NCBI GenBank assembly: GCA_044224315.1
Contig: JBGAKR010000001.1
Location: 744,001-808,000 of the forward strand
Source of the DNA: JAGXTF01 sp044224315
Lineage (GTDB): Bacteria > Bacteroidota > Bacteroidia > NS11-12g > UBA955
Length of the DNA: 64,000 nucleotides
Direction of reading: 5' to 3'
Of the stretch, positions 52,186 through 59,930 are shown in pieces. Position numbers and translations under genes: made by a program. The notes under the pieces were generated by a model. The model had not been told where the DNA came from, ran no database searches, and saw only the letters and a list, made by a program, of their open reading frames with translations. The first letter of the stretch is position 1; the number at the start of each line of letters is the position of its first letter.

Positions 52186-52440
52186 CTATTTTTCCATCCA
52201 GGCAGCTAAGCCCTTGGCAGTCATAGTAAAACTGGCACGGTGCAACAAATCAATATCCACCATCATTACCTCTTTTCCCTTTCCATCCACCGCCTTAATA
52301 AAACGGTAATGCCATAGTGAACGCACAATGTCTAACACTACCTTGGGCTGCAAACCTGTTTCTTCCTGTATGGTTTTCAAACGTTCGGGGTGCAACAGGC
52401 AACCCAATACTTTTTTCTCATCCTCAAGAATTTCAATCAT
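52186..52440 (-). CDS. Small winged-helix-like protein
   Basis: An 84-aa soluble protein. KKVLGCLLHPERLKTIQEETGLQPKVVLDIVRSLWHYRFIKAVD has helix-helix-turn-helix and wing spacing, and SFTMTAKGLAAWMEK resembles the final helix of small wHTH proteins. DNA binding is inferred only from the pattern. It lies 10 bp after the barrel-like gene on the same strand, and its stop is 53 bp from the gltA promoter. Confidence 0.6.
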   Translation of the reverse strand: MIEILEDEKKVLGCLLHPERLKTIQEETGLQPKVVLDIVRSLWHYRFIKAVDGKGKEVMMVDIDLLHRASFTMTAKGLAAWMEK

Positions 52441-52450
52441 TGAAAAAAAA

Positions 52451-53101
52451 TTAACGCAGTGATACGCGCAATTTCAAACCTCCGTAATTGAGATTATCGC
52501 CGTTTGACCGAAAGTGGCTGTAAAAAAAGAGCAGAGATAATGGACTCTTTGGGAGGGCCTTTTTCAGCAATTTAAATTGCAATTGAGCCGTAAAATTGTT
52601 GAATACATCCTGGTAATTGCCATTCATACGGCTATTTCCATCCTGCATGGCAAAATGGGCACCCCACAATATTCCCGGGCGAATACCCTTTATTGAAGGC
52701 AATTTTGGGCCAATCTGAAAAGAAAACTCATTAATCTCTCGGGTATTAAATGTAGTACTGCCGTTTACAAATGATTTGGGAAATAATCTGATCCATCCGG
52801 CTTCTAAATACAGGGTAAATATTTTTAATACTTTTTTTTCTTTGCCAATATTTACACCGGCTGCCCATTTCCCCAACTTGGGTTCACCCACCGGTACCGA
52901 CCCCGAAACCATAAAATACCACGAGGGTAAAATGCGCTTGGGAGTAATCACCTTGGCCTGCGATATGAGGCTATATTCCTTTTTCGGTGCGACATTCAAT
53001 AAATTGGCGGTTGACCGCAAATCGACGGCATTTGCTGCTGTTCCATATCCCAAAAACAACAGAGAAAATGCCAGTTTTATTCCCATTTTTAAACGGTTCA
53101 T
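52451..53101 (-). CDS. Exported beta-rich protein, probable outer-membrane barrel
   Basis: A 216-aa protein with a signal (LAFSLLFLGYGTAANA) and alternating strands (WYFMVSGSVPVG, TLYLEAGWIRLFPKSF, EFSFQIGPKLPSI, IRPGILWGAHFAMQDG, FTAQLQFKLLKKALP, LSLLFFYSHFRSNGD) ending LNYGGLKLRVSLR. The pattern suggests a small porin-like barrel. The start at 53101 (MNRLKMGIKL) is chosen because it directly precedes the signal. It lies 38 bp after lysS, so it may be cotranscribed with it. Confidence 0.65.
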   Translation of the reverse strand: MNRLKMGIKLAFSLLFLGYGTAANAVDLRSTANLLNVAPKKEYSLISQAKVITPKRILPSWYFMVSGSVPVGEPKLGKWAAGVNIGKEKKVLKIFTLYLEAGWIRLFPKSFVNGSTTFNTREINEFSFQIGPKLPSIKGIRPGILWGAHFAMQDGNSRMNGNYQDVFNNFTAQLQFKLLKKALPKSPLSLLFFYSHFRSNGDNLNYGGLKLRVSLR

Positions 53102-53139
53102 TGAAACAAAGTTCTGATTAAAATTTGAGAAATAACCTA

Positions 53140-54663
53140 TTACTCTTCCCATTTTTCAGGACGCATTTGCGGGAAAAACAGCACTTCCTGTATGCTTTGT
53201 TGGTTGGTGAGCATCATGGTAAGCCTGTCGATCCCCACACCCAGTCCGGAGGTTGGAGGCATGGCGTATTCCAGTGCACGGATAAAATCCAGGTCCATAC
53301 TCATGGCCTCGTCATCGCCGCGTTCGGCCAGTTTCAACTGCTCTTCAAAGCGTTCTTTCTGGTCGATGGGGTCGTTCAATTCGGTATAGGAGTTGGCAAT
53401 TTCTTTGCCGTTTACATACAATTCAAAACGTTCTACCAATCCCTCTTTGCTGCGGTGCTTTTTGGTTAATGGACTCATCTCCATGGGGTAGTCGGTAATA
53501 AATGTGGGCTGTATCAAATGCTTCTCGGCGCAGGTACTGAAAATTTCATCAATCAGCTTTCCAACACCCATTTGTGCAGTTACTTCCACCCCAATATTCT
53601 TGGCTATTTGCCCCAATTCCTGTTCAGTTTTGCCCTCTATTTCAATGCCCCCGTATTCTTTAATGGCATCGGCCATGGTTAAGCGGCGGTAAGGTTTGGC
53701 AAAAGATATTTCGTTTTCGCCCACCATTACTTTGGCATTGCCCGTAACATCCAAAGCGCATTTTTCCAGCATCTCCTCCACAAAATCCATCATCCAGAAA
53801 TAATCTTTGTAAGCCACATAAATTTCCAATCCGGTAAACTCTGGGTTGTGGGTACGATCAATCCCTTCGTTGCGGAAGTTTTTGGCAAACTCATACACCC
53901 CATCAAAACCGCCTACAATCAGGCGTTTCAGGTACAATTCGTTGGCAATTCGCAGGTACAATTGCATATCCAATGCATTGTGATGCGTGGTAAAAGGCCG
54001 GGCGGCTGCACCCCCGTGGATGGGTTGCAAAATGGGGGTTTCTACCTCCAGGTAACCGCGGTGATTAAAGGTATTGCGCAGACTTTGCACCACTTTGCTG
54101 CGGGCAATGAAAATGTCTTTTACATGCGGATTTACCACCAAATCCACGTAGCGCATGCGGTAACGTGCCTCGGGGTCGGTAAAGGCGTCGTGCACATTGC
54201 CTTCGGCATCCTGTTTGGGCAAAGGCAAAGGATTGAGGCATTTGCTCAATAACCTGAAATTGGTAACATGGATGCTGGTTTCACCGGTTTGGGTGGTAAA
54301 AACATAGCCTTCCACACCAATGATATCGCCTATATCCAGCAGTTTTTTAAATACGGTATTGTACAGCTCTTTGTCTTCTCCCGGACAAATTTCATCGCGG
54401 TTTACATAGATTTGGATGCGACCGGTGCTGTCCTGCAAATTGGCAAAAGCAGCCTTCCCCATTATGCGCTGGGTCATCATTCTACCAGCCAATACCACAG
54501 TTTTATAATCATCGGGGCGGGCAGGAAAATTTGCCTTTATATCAGCGGCCCAGGCATTTACAGGATATAATTCAGGCGGAAAGGGATCAATGCCCAAATC
54601 ACGCAGTTGTTGCAGCTTCTGGCGACGCACCAGTTGTTGTTCATTCAGTTCGGTGTCAAACAT
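53140..54663 (-). CDS. lysS: Class II lysyl-tRNA synthetase
   Basis: A 507-aa enzyme charging tRNA-Lys. The OB-fold anticodon domain (AGRMMTQRIMGKAAFANLQD, VEGYVFTTQTGETSIHV) is followed by the class II core: motif 1 region VEVETPILQPIHGGAAARPF, motif 2 FRNEGIDRTHNPEFTGLEIY and motif 3 SGLGVGIDRLTMMLTN. The frame runs to 54756, but the Met at 54663 (MFDTELNEQQLVRRQKL) begins the conserved region and lies 9 nt after a promoter box; upstream residues come from repeat DNA. Confidence 0.97.
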   Translation of the reverse strand: MFDTELNEQQLVRRQKLQQLRDLGIDPFPPELYPVNAWAADIKANFPARPDDYKTVVLAGRMMTQRIMGKAAFANLQDSTGRIQIYVNRDEICPGEDKELYNTVFKKLLDIGDIIGVEGYVFTTQTGETSIHVTNFRLLSKCLNPLPLPKQDAEGNVHDAFTDPEARYRMRYVDLVVNPHVKDIFIARSKVVQSLRNTFNHRGYLEVETPILQPIHGGAAARPFTTHHNALDMQLYLRIANELYLKRLIVGGFDGVYEFAKNFRNEGIDRTHNPEFTGLEIYVAYKDYFWMMDFVEEMLEKCALDVTGNAKVMVGENEISFAKPYRRLTMADAIKEYGGIEIEGKTEQELGQIAKNIGVEVTAQMGVGKLIDEIFSTCAEKHLIQPTFITDYPMEMSPLTKKHRSKEGLVERFELYVNGKEIANSYTELNDPIDQKERFEEQLKLAERGDDEAMSMDLDFIRALEYAMPPTSGLGVGIDRLTMMLTNQQSIQEVLFFPQMRPEKWEE

Positions 54664-54672
54664 AAAAGGGTG

Positions 54673-54680
54673 CAAAGATA
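54673..54680 (-). promoter_or_regulatory. -7 box of lysS
   Basis: TATCTTTG (minus strand), exact TAnnTTTG, 9 nt before the chosen lysS start. Confidence 0.45.
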
Positions 54681-54712
54681 AGTTAGAAGTTGGAAGTGGC
54701 GAGGCATGCTCG

Positions 54713-54877
54713 CCATCGCGAGTAAAAACCTCGCGATTGGAAGTTGGGTCCGCCACATTTTTAATGGGCGGATAAGAGTTTAACAGCCGGGTTTAGTTTA
54801 AAGCGGCTTAGCCGAGGCCATCGCGAGTATAAACCTCGCGATTGGGAGTTGGGTCCGCCACATTTTTAATGGGCGGA
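54713..54877. repeat. Direct repeat of hairpin units (two copies, 105 bp apart)
   Basis: A ~60-bp block is present at 54713-54772 and again at 54818-54877 with few differences. Each copy has two stems: ATCGCGAG/CTCGCGAT around a 7-nt loop, and TCCGCC/GGCGGA around CACATTTTTAATGG. Before copy 1 is a further stem GGCGAG-GCATG-CTCGCC (54698-54714); between copies is an AACAGCC mark (54782) and GCGGCTTAGCCG. The remainder of the gap to 54998 is AT-rich without clear features. Confidence 0.85.
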
Positions 54878-54998
54878 GAGGAGTAAGGATAAGTTTACAG
54901 TATACAGTTTGGGGCTTGGATTTCTGTTAAATATGTAAATAATTAAAAAGAATGATTAACAAAAAAGATAGTATTTAAAATGCAATTTTTGTTACCAT

Positions 54999-55142
54999 TT
55001 ACTTCATAACAATCACCACCCATGCATATCTATAATTACCGCTTTTGGATTCCAATTCCAATTGACTTAGGTATTCTCTTTCAATGATTGAACTGATTAC
55101 AATTGATGAGGGTGCCTCTAAGTCTACCAATGCCAATTTCAT
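54999..55142 (-). CDS. Possible 47-aa ORF or gene remnant
   Basis: An ATG-started frame 9 bp after the stop of 55152-56114 encodes MKLALVDLEAPSSIVISS followed by IIEREYLSQLELESKSG and YRYAWVVIVMK. Composition is coding-like, and the end looks like the C-terminus of a larger protein. It could be a small cotranscribed gene or a leftover from a deletion at this variable locus. No family recognised. Confidence 0.3.
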   Translation of the reverse strand: MKLALVDLEAPSSIVISSIIEREYLSQLELESKSGNYRYAWVVIVMK

Positions 55143-55151
55143 ACTTAACCT

Positions 55152-56114
55152 TTAACCTGAGGAGCTGAAAAGGTAATCACAAAGCATAGTGTTCAAAGCC
55201 GTGTCATAGCTAAAATTTGTTTGAAACGTGTCTTTAGAATCAGGGAAAACATAATATTCAAGATAAACCGGTCTTTTGTCAATTTGAACGCCAATTACCT
55301 TGCCATCACTGGTATTTGTTTCTCTGGTAATTTGAGGTCCTATGTATAATTCATTGCTGTAAAATTTGGGAATACGTTTGCGATCGGAGAAATTGAATTG
55401 AGATTTGGCATAAATTCTGGTTCTCTTTACATGCTCGATTGTATCAAATCTGATACTATCTTTCAGAACTAAATCTTTGAATATATTTTGCACATAATAA
55501 TCGCGATTGAAGCCCTGCCATTGATACGTTGACTTGTCTAAGGGAAGCTGTAGTTCAGCGTTTTCGGATGCAGTTAAATAATATGTGTCGTACCAATGAT
55601 GAAATTGTCGCACTAAATATTGAAAGGTTTTGTGACCAATATAAGTATATTCATAGTACCCCTTTTTGCCATGTGTATGGTGCTTTTGTTTATAAAAGTT
55701 AATTATTCTTCCCAGTGCATCACTTTTGTTCTCAACCAAAGTAATCTTCGGAACAAAAGCCGTATCCTTTAGCAGAATACAATAGATTAGATACATGGAG
55801 ATCACACCCTTGGGTACAAATAATGCGTTGTCATTACTGCCAGTTTCTGTAATCATTCTTTTTCTAACGGCAGCATCGGTATAGCCTGAATAAGAAATTT
55901 CCATGGTTTCCATTTGCATATAATACATCAATTTTTTGACATACAGCTTTTTGTCACTGTCGTTTAAATGAACCAGGGGTTGAAGCGTAACCCTTGCCCC
56001 ATGATAATCTCCGCTAAAAATAGAGTCTATCAATGCTTGAGAATATGCAAAATGACAATTGAGGAAAATTAAAAATAATACATATTTGCCTATTTCAGAT
56101 GTTTGCAGTTTCAT
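55152..56114 (-). CDS. Exported protein of unknown function
   Basis: A 320-aa protein with a signal-like N-terminus (VLFLIFLNCHFAYSQ). It has a helical first third (SDKKLYVKKLMYYMQMETMEISYSG) and a Tyr/His-rich middle (YYEYTYIGHKTFQYLVRQFHHWYDTYYLT). The C-terminal part (IPKFYSNELYIGPQITRET, VYLEYYVFPDSKDTF) is beta-like. No recognised domain. The interrupted lipoprotein gene lies directly upstream on the same strand, so the two may have formed a unit. Confidence 0.6.
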   Translation of the reverse strand: MKLQTSEIGKYVLFLIFLNCHFAYSQALIDSIFSGDYHGARVTLQPLVHLNDSDKKLYVKKLMYYMQMETMEISYSGYTDAAVRKRMITETGSNDNALFVPKGVISMYLIYCILLKDTAFVPKITLVENKSDALGRIINFYKQKHHTHGKKGYYEYTYIGHKTFQYLVRQFHHWYDTYYLTASENAELQLPLDKSTYQWQGFNRDYYVQNIFKDLVLKDSIRFDTIEHVKRTRIYAKSQFNFSDRKRIPKFYSNELYIGPQITRETNTSDGKVIGVQIDKRPVYLEYYVFPDSKDTFQTNFSYDTALNTMLCDYLFSSSG

Positions 56115-56164
56115 ATCCGTTATGTTTGAAAACGATATTTATTACTTACTGGCCTAATTTATTT

Positions 56165-56812
56165 CTAATGAACAGAATAATAGTATCCAGGTGCAAGAGT
56201 CTGAAGATACGGTGGTTTCTCAGTATAATTGATTGCAGCACTTTTGCAGTCTATGATATATTCTCTGTGATATAAATGGGATAAATTCATGGGCTTTTTC
56301 AATTTAATTGTTGAATCATATGGGAATTTATTTATGTCGTGTTCCCATGTAAGTTTGCCTTGAAGTATAATAAGAGTTATGTTTTCCTTCTTGCAAAAGG
56401 CCCTGAAAAACTTGTTTGATATGGTATCCGGTTCAATAAATGTGTGAATTACGTTAAAATTCTTTTTATATTCTTCTAGAGCTTATCTCAAAAGTATGTT
56501 TCCGAATTATTTCGAGTATTTTCTTGGCTTGGCAAGGCGTTTTCCGCATTGAATACCGGGAGTATTCAAAAGGAAAACAACGAAGCCAGGCCAGAAAAGA
56601 CGAAGATTTCAATCTTATGATTTTTAAAATGACATATGCTACAGTGTAAATTAAAAGAATTCGAAAGAGATTTTTGAGATATGCTCTAGAATTATTTTTT
56701 TTATTAACCTCAGCTGAGCAACTTTTGAATCTGTTTTTTTCGGTGGTATTGCCTGCTGTGTGCCGCAACTCACTTCAATTAACAACAGCATTGATAAAAG
56801 TAAGTACTTCAT
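56165..56812 (-). pseudogene. Small lipoprotein gene split by a MITE
   Basis: Upstream part (56812-56690): MKYLLLSMLLLIEVSCGTQQ with an imperfect lipobox at Cys16, then IPPKKTDSKVAQLRLIKKI. Downstream part (56479-56165): EEYKKNFNVIHTFIEPDTI...AFCKKENITLIILQGKLTW...LAPGYYYSVH and stop. Removing the 206-bp element plus one CTAG copy joins the halves in frame through IILEEYKKN, giving an intact 145-aa protein. The function is unknown; the gene must have been whole before the insertion. Same strand as 55152-56114. Confidence 0.85.
56480..56685. mobile_element. 206-bp MITE with 14-bp terminal inverted repeats and CTAG target duplication
   Basis: The ends AGCTTATCTCAAAA and TTTTGAGATATGCT are inverted repeats with 13 of 14 bases matching. 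Both are flanked by CTAG (56476-56479 and 56686-56689), a 4-bp target duplication of the YTAR type seen with IS5-family transposases. The interior forms a long hairpin: arm 56518-56545 pairs with 56572-56599, with a tip stem GAATAC/GTATTC. No transposase is encoded, so it is non-autonomous. The family assignment to IS5 is inference from target-site type only. Confidence 0.85.
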
Positions 56813-57132
56813 CCTAATTCAATGGCAATATAAGAAAAGGCACTATAAAATACAAGCCCGCATTATGCAGTTCGTGTGCCTTGTTCAGGCATACACCTAG
56901 GATCGAACTGAGGTATTGGTTAAGACAAATGTCTTGCAACTATGCAACATAGATAACAACCTCCTTCACTTACCTTGAATGTCAAAAGTCTGATCGAGTG
57001 ATTCATATTAATTTAACATGGCGAAACCTTGATTATAGTTAAGTATTTGATTGCCTTTAAATAAGCCAGTGTCATTTAAATGCTATAAACTTTAATGTCA
57101 TGCATTTCAAGCCATCTTTTTAACAAGCCTAC
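56813..57132. other. Gene-free stretch
   Basis: About 320 bp between the split lipoprotein gene and the next promoter. A segment near 56890-56950 (CTAGGATCGAACTGAGG) looks like the complement of a tRNA T-arm, but no cloverleaf can be folded. Otherwise AT-rich, without ORFs or repeats. Confidence 0.5.
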
Positions 57133-57162
57133 TTGTTTGGTTATCGGGAATTGCTATATTTG
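57133..57162 (+). promoter_or_regulatory. Promoter (-33 TTG, -7 TATATTTG)
   Basis: TTG at 57133-57135, a 19-nt spacer and TATATTTG at 57155-57162 give a complete Bacteroidetes-type promoter, 25 nt before the ATG of the lipoprotein gene at 57188. Confidence 0.7.
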
Positions 57163-57187
57163 CATTTATACATATAAAATTTAAACT

Positions 57188-57670
57188 ATGAGAAAACTAC
57201 TGTATTTAAGCCTTATTGCAGGATCATTGCTGTTTACCCAAAGCTGCGAAGACAAAACCGACCCACCCAAACCACCCGACAACTCAGGTACTGCCGATTT
57301 TGTGACGGTGAATGGTACTACTTTTTACGGTAAGAATGCCACTGAAATAAAGGAAAAAGTTAATGTAGACACCTTTTTATCCTATCGAAGGGTGTTCGGT
57401 CCAAATGATACCAATATTTTTATTTACCATGAAGTGAGAAAATCAAAAACCTATAATGTTGCAAAAACACAAGATATGGATGTTGATGTTGCCATTGATA
57501 TAAACTGGGGTTCAACTTTAAGCAGCCCTAAAATACTTCTAGACGGCGGCACATACAAACTTGAGAAGGTTAATGGCAAATGGGTATCTACATTGTCTGG
57601 TGGGACTGGAATCAATCAAGTTAACAAGGCTCGAATAAACAATATCAGCTTTAAACTTACCTGGCCATAA
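57188..57670 (+). CDS. Lipoprotein of unknown function
   Basis: A 160-aa lipoprotein: signal MRKLLYLSLIAGSLLFTQSC with Cys20, then an acidic/Pro linker (EDKTDPPKPPDNSGT) and a ~120-residue beta-rich domain (FVTVNGTTFYGKNATEIKEK, VDVAIDINWGSTLSSPKILL, NISFKLTW). Isolated gene with its own promoter and a strong terminator. No family recognised. Confidence 0.7.
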   Translation: MRKLLYLSLIAGSLLFTQSCEDKTDPPKPPDNSGTADFVTVNGTTFYGKNATEIKEKVNVDTFLSYRRVFGPNDTNIFIYHEVRKSKTYNVAKTQDMDVDVAIDINWGSTLSSPKILLDGGTYKLEKVNGKWVSTLSGGTGINQVNKARINNISFKLTWP

Positions 57671-57694
57671 GCCGGTTAGTCCTATAATTAAGAT

Positions 57695-57720
57695 AAAAAA
57701 GGCGCCGCGGCGCCTTTTTT
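57695..57720 (+). terminator. Bidirectional terminator between lipoprotein and integrase genes
   Basis: AAAAAAGGCGCC-GC-GGCGCCTTTTTT, a perfect 12-bp stem with A and T tracts on either side, serving both convergent genes. It overlaps the integrase stop codon by 2 bp. Confidence 0.9.
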
Positions 57721-58765
57721 ATTGGTGCTTGGTCAGTTTTTCGAAAATGGCATCGGTGTGCTCATCAAGAAAGGATTGGGAGTACTTCACATACCTGAAA
57801 AACTCCACACTATTTGCAGTATGACCGCTGATGCGGCGCACCATGTGCTCGGGCATGCCATTCATGAGTAGAGTTGTGATAGCAGTTTTGCGCATCACAT
57901 GGCTGCTAAGCAAATCACAAAAGCGATATTTTTTACCCCGCTTAGTTTTAAGCTCTACCTTTTTGCCATTGCGCAAGCGTAGTTTACCGGTATCCTCAGT
58001 CCAACCTGCCAATTCACCCAACTTTTTCAGATTCTGGTTAAATTGGTTTTTGCTTGGAAATGGCAAAAGCTTTTTTCCATGCTTGCCAAAACTTTCAATA
58101 ATTTGGATGGCATAGCCCGGCAGCTTAATGCGTGTAAGTGTATCTGTTTTTTGGCTGCGTTGCACCAAATACACAGCCCCGTCGCGGTTTTCAATGTTAC
58201 GGGCGGTGAGGCTTACCAGGTCGGAATAACGCAAACCTACCGTACATCCAAAAAGAAACAGCCGGGCCGTTTTATTTAGATGCAGGGGAAGGGATTCCAA
58301 AAATTCCACATCCATTAGTTTAAATAAGTGACTTTGCGAAAGGGTGATTATGGGTGTTTCCTCTTTTACAGGTTGCAAATGGCTTTTGAAATCCCCCAGA
58401 TTTAAATTTCGCTGGGTTTGGTACCAGGTCAAAAAGGTGCGCAACACTTTAACATGCAACCCAATATAATTAACAGCAAAATTCTGTCCCTGCAAGTATT
58501 TGGTATAAGCCTGTCCAAAGCGCTGCCAGTATTTACCCGCACTTTTTAGCTCTCGTTGCGATTTGCCTTTAACAATGGGCAAAACTTCAAATTCGGGTTT
58601 TTGTAACAAAAACCCGGTAAGGTGCTTATAAACAGCCCTTTGGGTGACTGTATTTGACGACCTCTGTTTTTTGGCCAGAGCCTTGTTTTTTAAACCTCTG
58701 TTGTTCTTTTTCAAAAATTCTGCAAAAGCCAGCAATAAATTAGGATTTGAAAGGTTATTATTCAT
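57719..58765 (-). CDS. Tyrosine recombinase / integrase
   Basis: A 348-aa site-specific recombinase: N-terminal SAM-like core-binding domain (about 40-130, HVKVLRTFLTWYQ) and catalytic domain. Visible residues are Arg179 (TVGLRYSDL), Lys206 (SQKTDT), His289-x-x-Arg292 (HVMRKT), His315 (SGHTANS) and nucleophile Tyr325 (FFRYVKYS), all present, so it should be active. This is the Bacteroidetes type used by integrative elements and DNA invertases. No excision or transfer genes are nearby. Its start lies 105 bp from a 73-bp inverted repeat at the Rhs tip, which suggests it could act on that locus; not shown. Confidence 0.9.
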   Translation of the reverse strand: MNNNLSNPNLLLAFAEFLKKNNRGLKNKALAKKQRSSNTVTQRAVYKHLTGFLLQKPEFEVLPIVKGKSQRELKSAGKYWQRFGQAYTKYLQGQNFAVNYIGLHVKVLRTFLTWYQTQRNLNLGDFKSHLQPVKEETPIITLSQSHLFKLMDVEFLESLPLHLNKTARLFLFGCTVGLRYSDLVSLTARNIENRDGAVYLVQRSQKTDTLTRIKLPGYAIQIIESFGKHGKKLLPFPSKNQFNQNLKKLGELAGWTEDTGKLRLRNGKKVELKTKRGKKYRFCDLLSSHVMRKTAITTLLMNGMPEHMVRRISGHTANSVEFFRYVKYSQSFLDEHTDAIFEKLTKHQ

Positions 58766-58826
58766 AAATTTCTACTTGTAAAACTGCCCAAATTTGGTTA
58801 ATTTTGTCAATACAAGCAAATTTTCA

Positions 58827-59930
58827 ATGCCCCAAAGTTACTTGTACACCGCGGTGCCCAAGGTTTTACATTACTATCCTTTTGGTAGTGTAATGCAAAC
58901 CCGCAGCTATGCAGCCAGGGCGGGTAGAATTGGGTTTAATGGAATTGAAAAAAATTCAGACATTAATGAAGAGGTATATGATTCCGATTTTAGATTATAT
59001 GATGCTCGACTTGCCCGATGGACAAGTGTCGACCCTGAGGATCATTATTTTCCTTATTGTTCACCTTATAATTTTAATTTCAATTCGCCCATTATTTTTA
59101 TAGATAAACGTGGTGATAACCCAGTATTATCTGGGTTAGCAATGGCGGCAATAAATATGGTTTTACAGATTTATAAAATTGCTTCAGAAAATTATCATGA
59201 ACATAAAAGCGAATTCAAACCTAAAAAATTTGGCGCAAATTTGAAACTTCTTTTCACTGGTGTCTTTAAAAAAATCGACTACTTTGATGTTTTAATGGCC
59301 GGATTAGGAGGTGCGCTTGGCGCGATAAGGCCCGGGACAAATACATTTTTTATTTTCCCCAAAATGAGCGGTTGGTGGAGATATGTGGTGCATCAGGGGT
59401 TAAACTTATTATCATTAACCGTTGACTTTTTCTCAACCAAATCTGCAGGGAGCCACTTTAAAATGTGGATGCCTTGGAACACCGGTTCCGCATCAAAAAT
59501 CAAAAAAGATGGACAAGAAATACTCGCGGATTTAGCAGGCACTATATTTGGTGCGTTATTTGATCTTCCGATTTTAAAGGGTGCGGTCAGTATTGCGGAC
59601 AAAATTGGGGACAAAATTGCTGACTGGTTAAATGACAATACAAAAATGGTTTTTAAAAGATGCCAAAAATGGGGTCATGCAATAGCTTCTATTATTGGAG
59701 GTGGAGGAGAATGGTTGAGTAATCGAATATTTGAAAAAAGAAAAGAATTCCACATTTTTTTAAATAGTATTACAATTAAGATTCATAAGGCTTTTCATGG
59801 AGTAATTGAAATAATGAATAGACTCACAAATCCAAACAATGGCCACTTACATACAATTCCCGTTCAATCAGGCATTCCTTCTGGACTTGAACCCTTTGAC
59901 CCAAGAGGCTCTACACAAAGAAAATTATGA
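58827..59930 (+). CDS. Orphan Rhs C-terminal tip (tip B), silent cassette candidate
   Basis: A 367-aa frame (ATG 58827; the open frame starts at TTG 58794) that begins inside the Rhs core: HYYPFGSVMQTRSYAARAGR, then FRLYDARLARWTSVDPED, a divergent copy of the RHS-repeat-associated core end. After the core comes a unique ~290-residue C-terminus with hydrophobic stretches (VLMAGLGGALGAI, LAGTIFGALFDLPILKGAV) and no recognised toxin motif. The N-terminal shell that Rhs toxins need is missing and no promoter box was found, so it is probably not expressed until joined to a trunk. The first 73 bp of the core match the full Rhs gene exactly in inverse orientation. Confidence 0.8.
   Translation: MPQSYLYTAVPKVLHYYPFGSVMQTRSYAARAGRIGFNGIEKNSDINEEVYDSDFRLYDARLARWTSVDPEDHYFPYCSPYNFNFNSPIIFIDKRGDNPVLSGLAMAAINMVLQIYKIASENYHEHKSEFKPKKFGANLKLLFTGVFKKIDYFDVLMAGLGGALGAIRPGTNTFFIFPKMSGWWRYVVHQGLNLLSLTVDFFSTKSAGSHFKMWMPWNTGSASKIKKDGQEILADLAGTIFGALFDLPILKGAVSIADKIGDKIADWLNDNTKMVFKRCQKWGHAIASIIGGGGEWLSNRIFEKRKEFHIFLNSITIKIHKAFHGVIEIMNRLTNPNNGHLHTIPVQSGIPSGLEPFDPRGSTQRKL
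58870..58942 (+). repeat. 73-bp perfect inverted repeat, left copy (Rhs trunk/tip junction)
   Basis: Identical, in reverse complement, to 63163-63235. It codes for the conserved core stretch from YYPFGSVMQ to RIGFNG in both genes, in the same reading frame. Identity stops abruptly on both sides. Confidence 0.97.

Noticed and set aside
56885..56955. tRNA-like segment (CTAGGATCGAACTGAGG followed by AAGACAAATGTCTT)
   Set aside because: It resembles the complement of a T-arm, but the T-stem pairs poorly, the anticodon stem-loop has a 4-nt loop and no acceptor stem can be formed; at most a degraded fragment.
58766..58826. Integrase attachment site with inverted ACTTGTA/TACAAG
   Set aside because: A loose 6-bp inverted pair lies here, but no second copy or direct repeat was found elsewhere in the window, so an att site cannot be supported.
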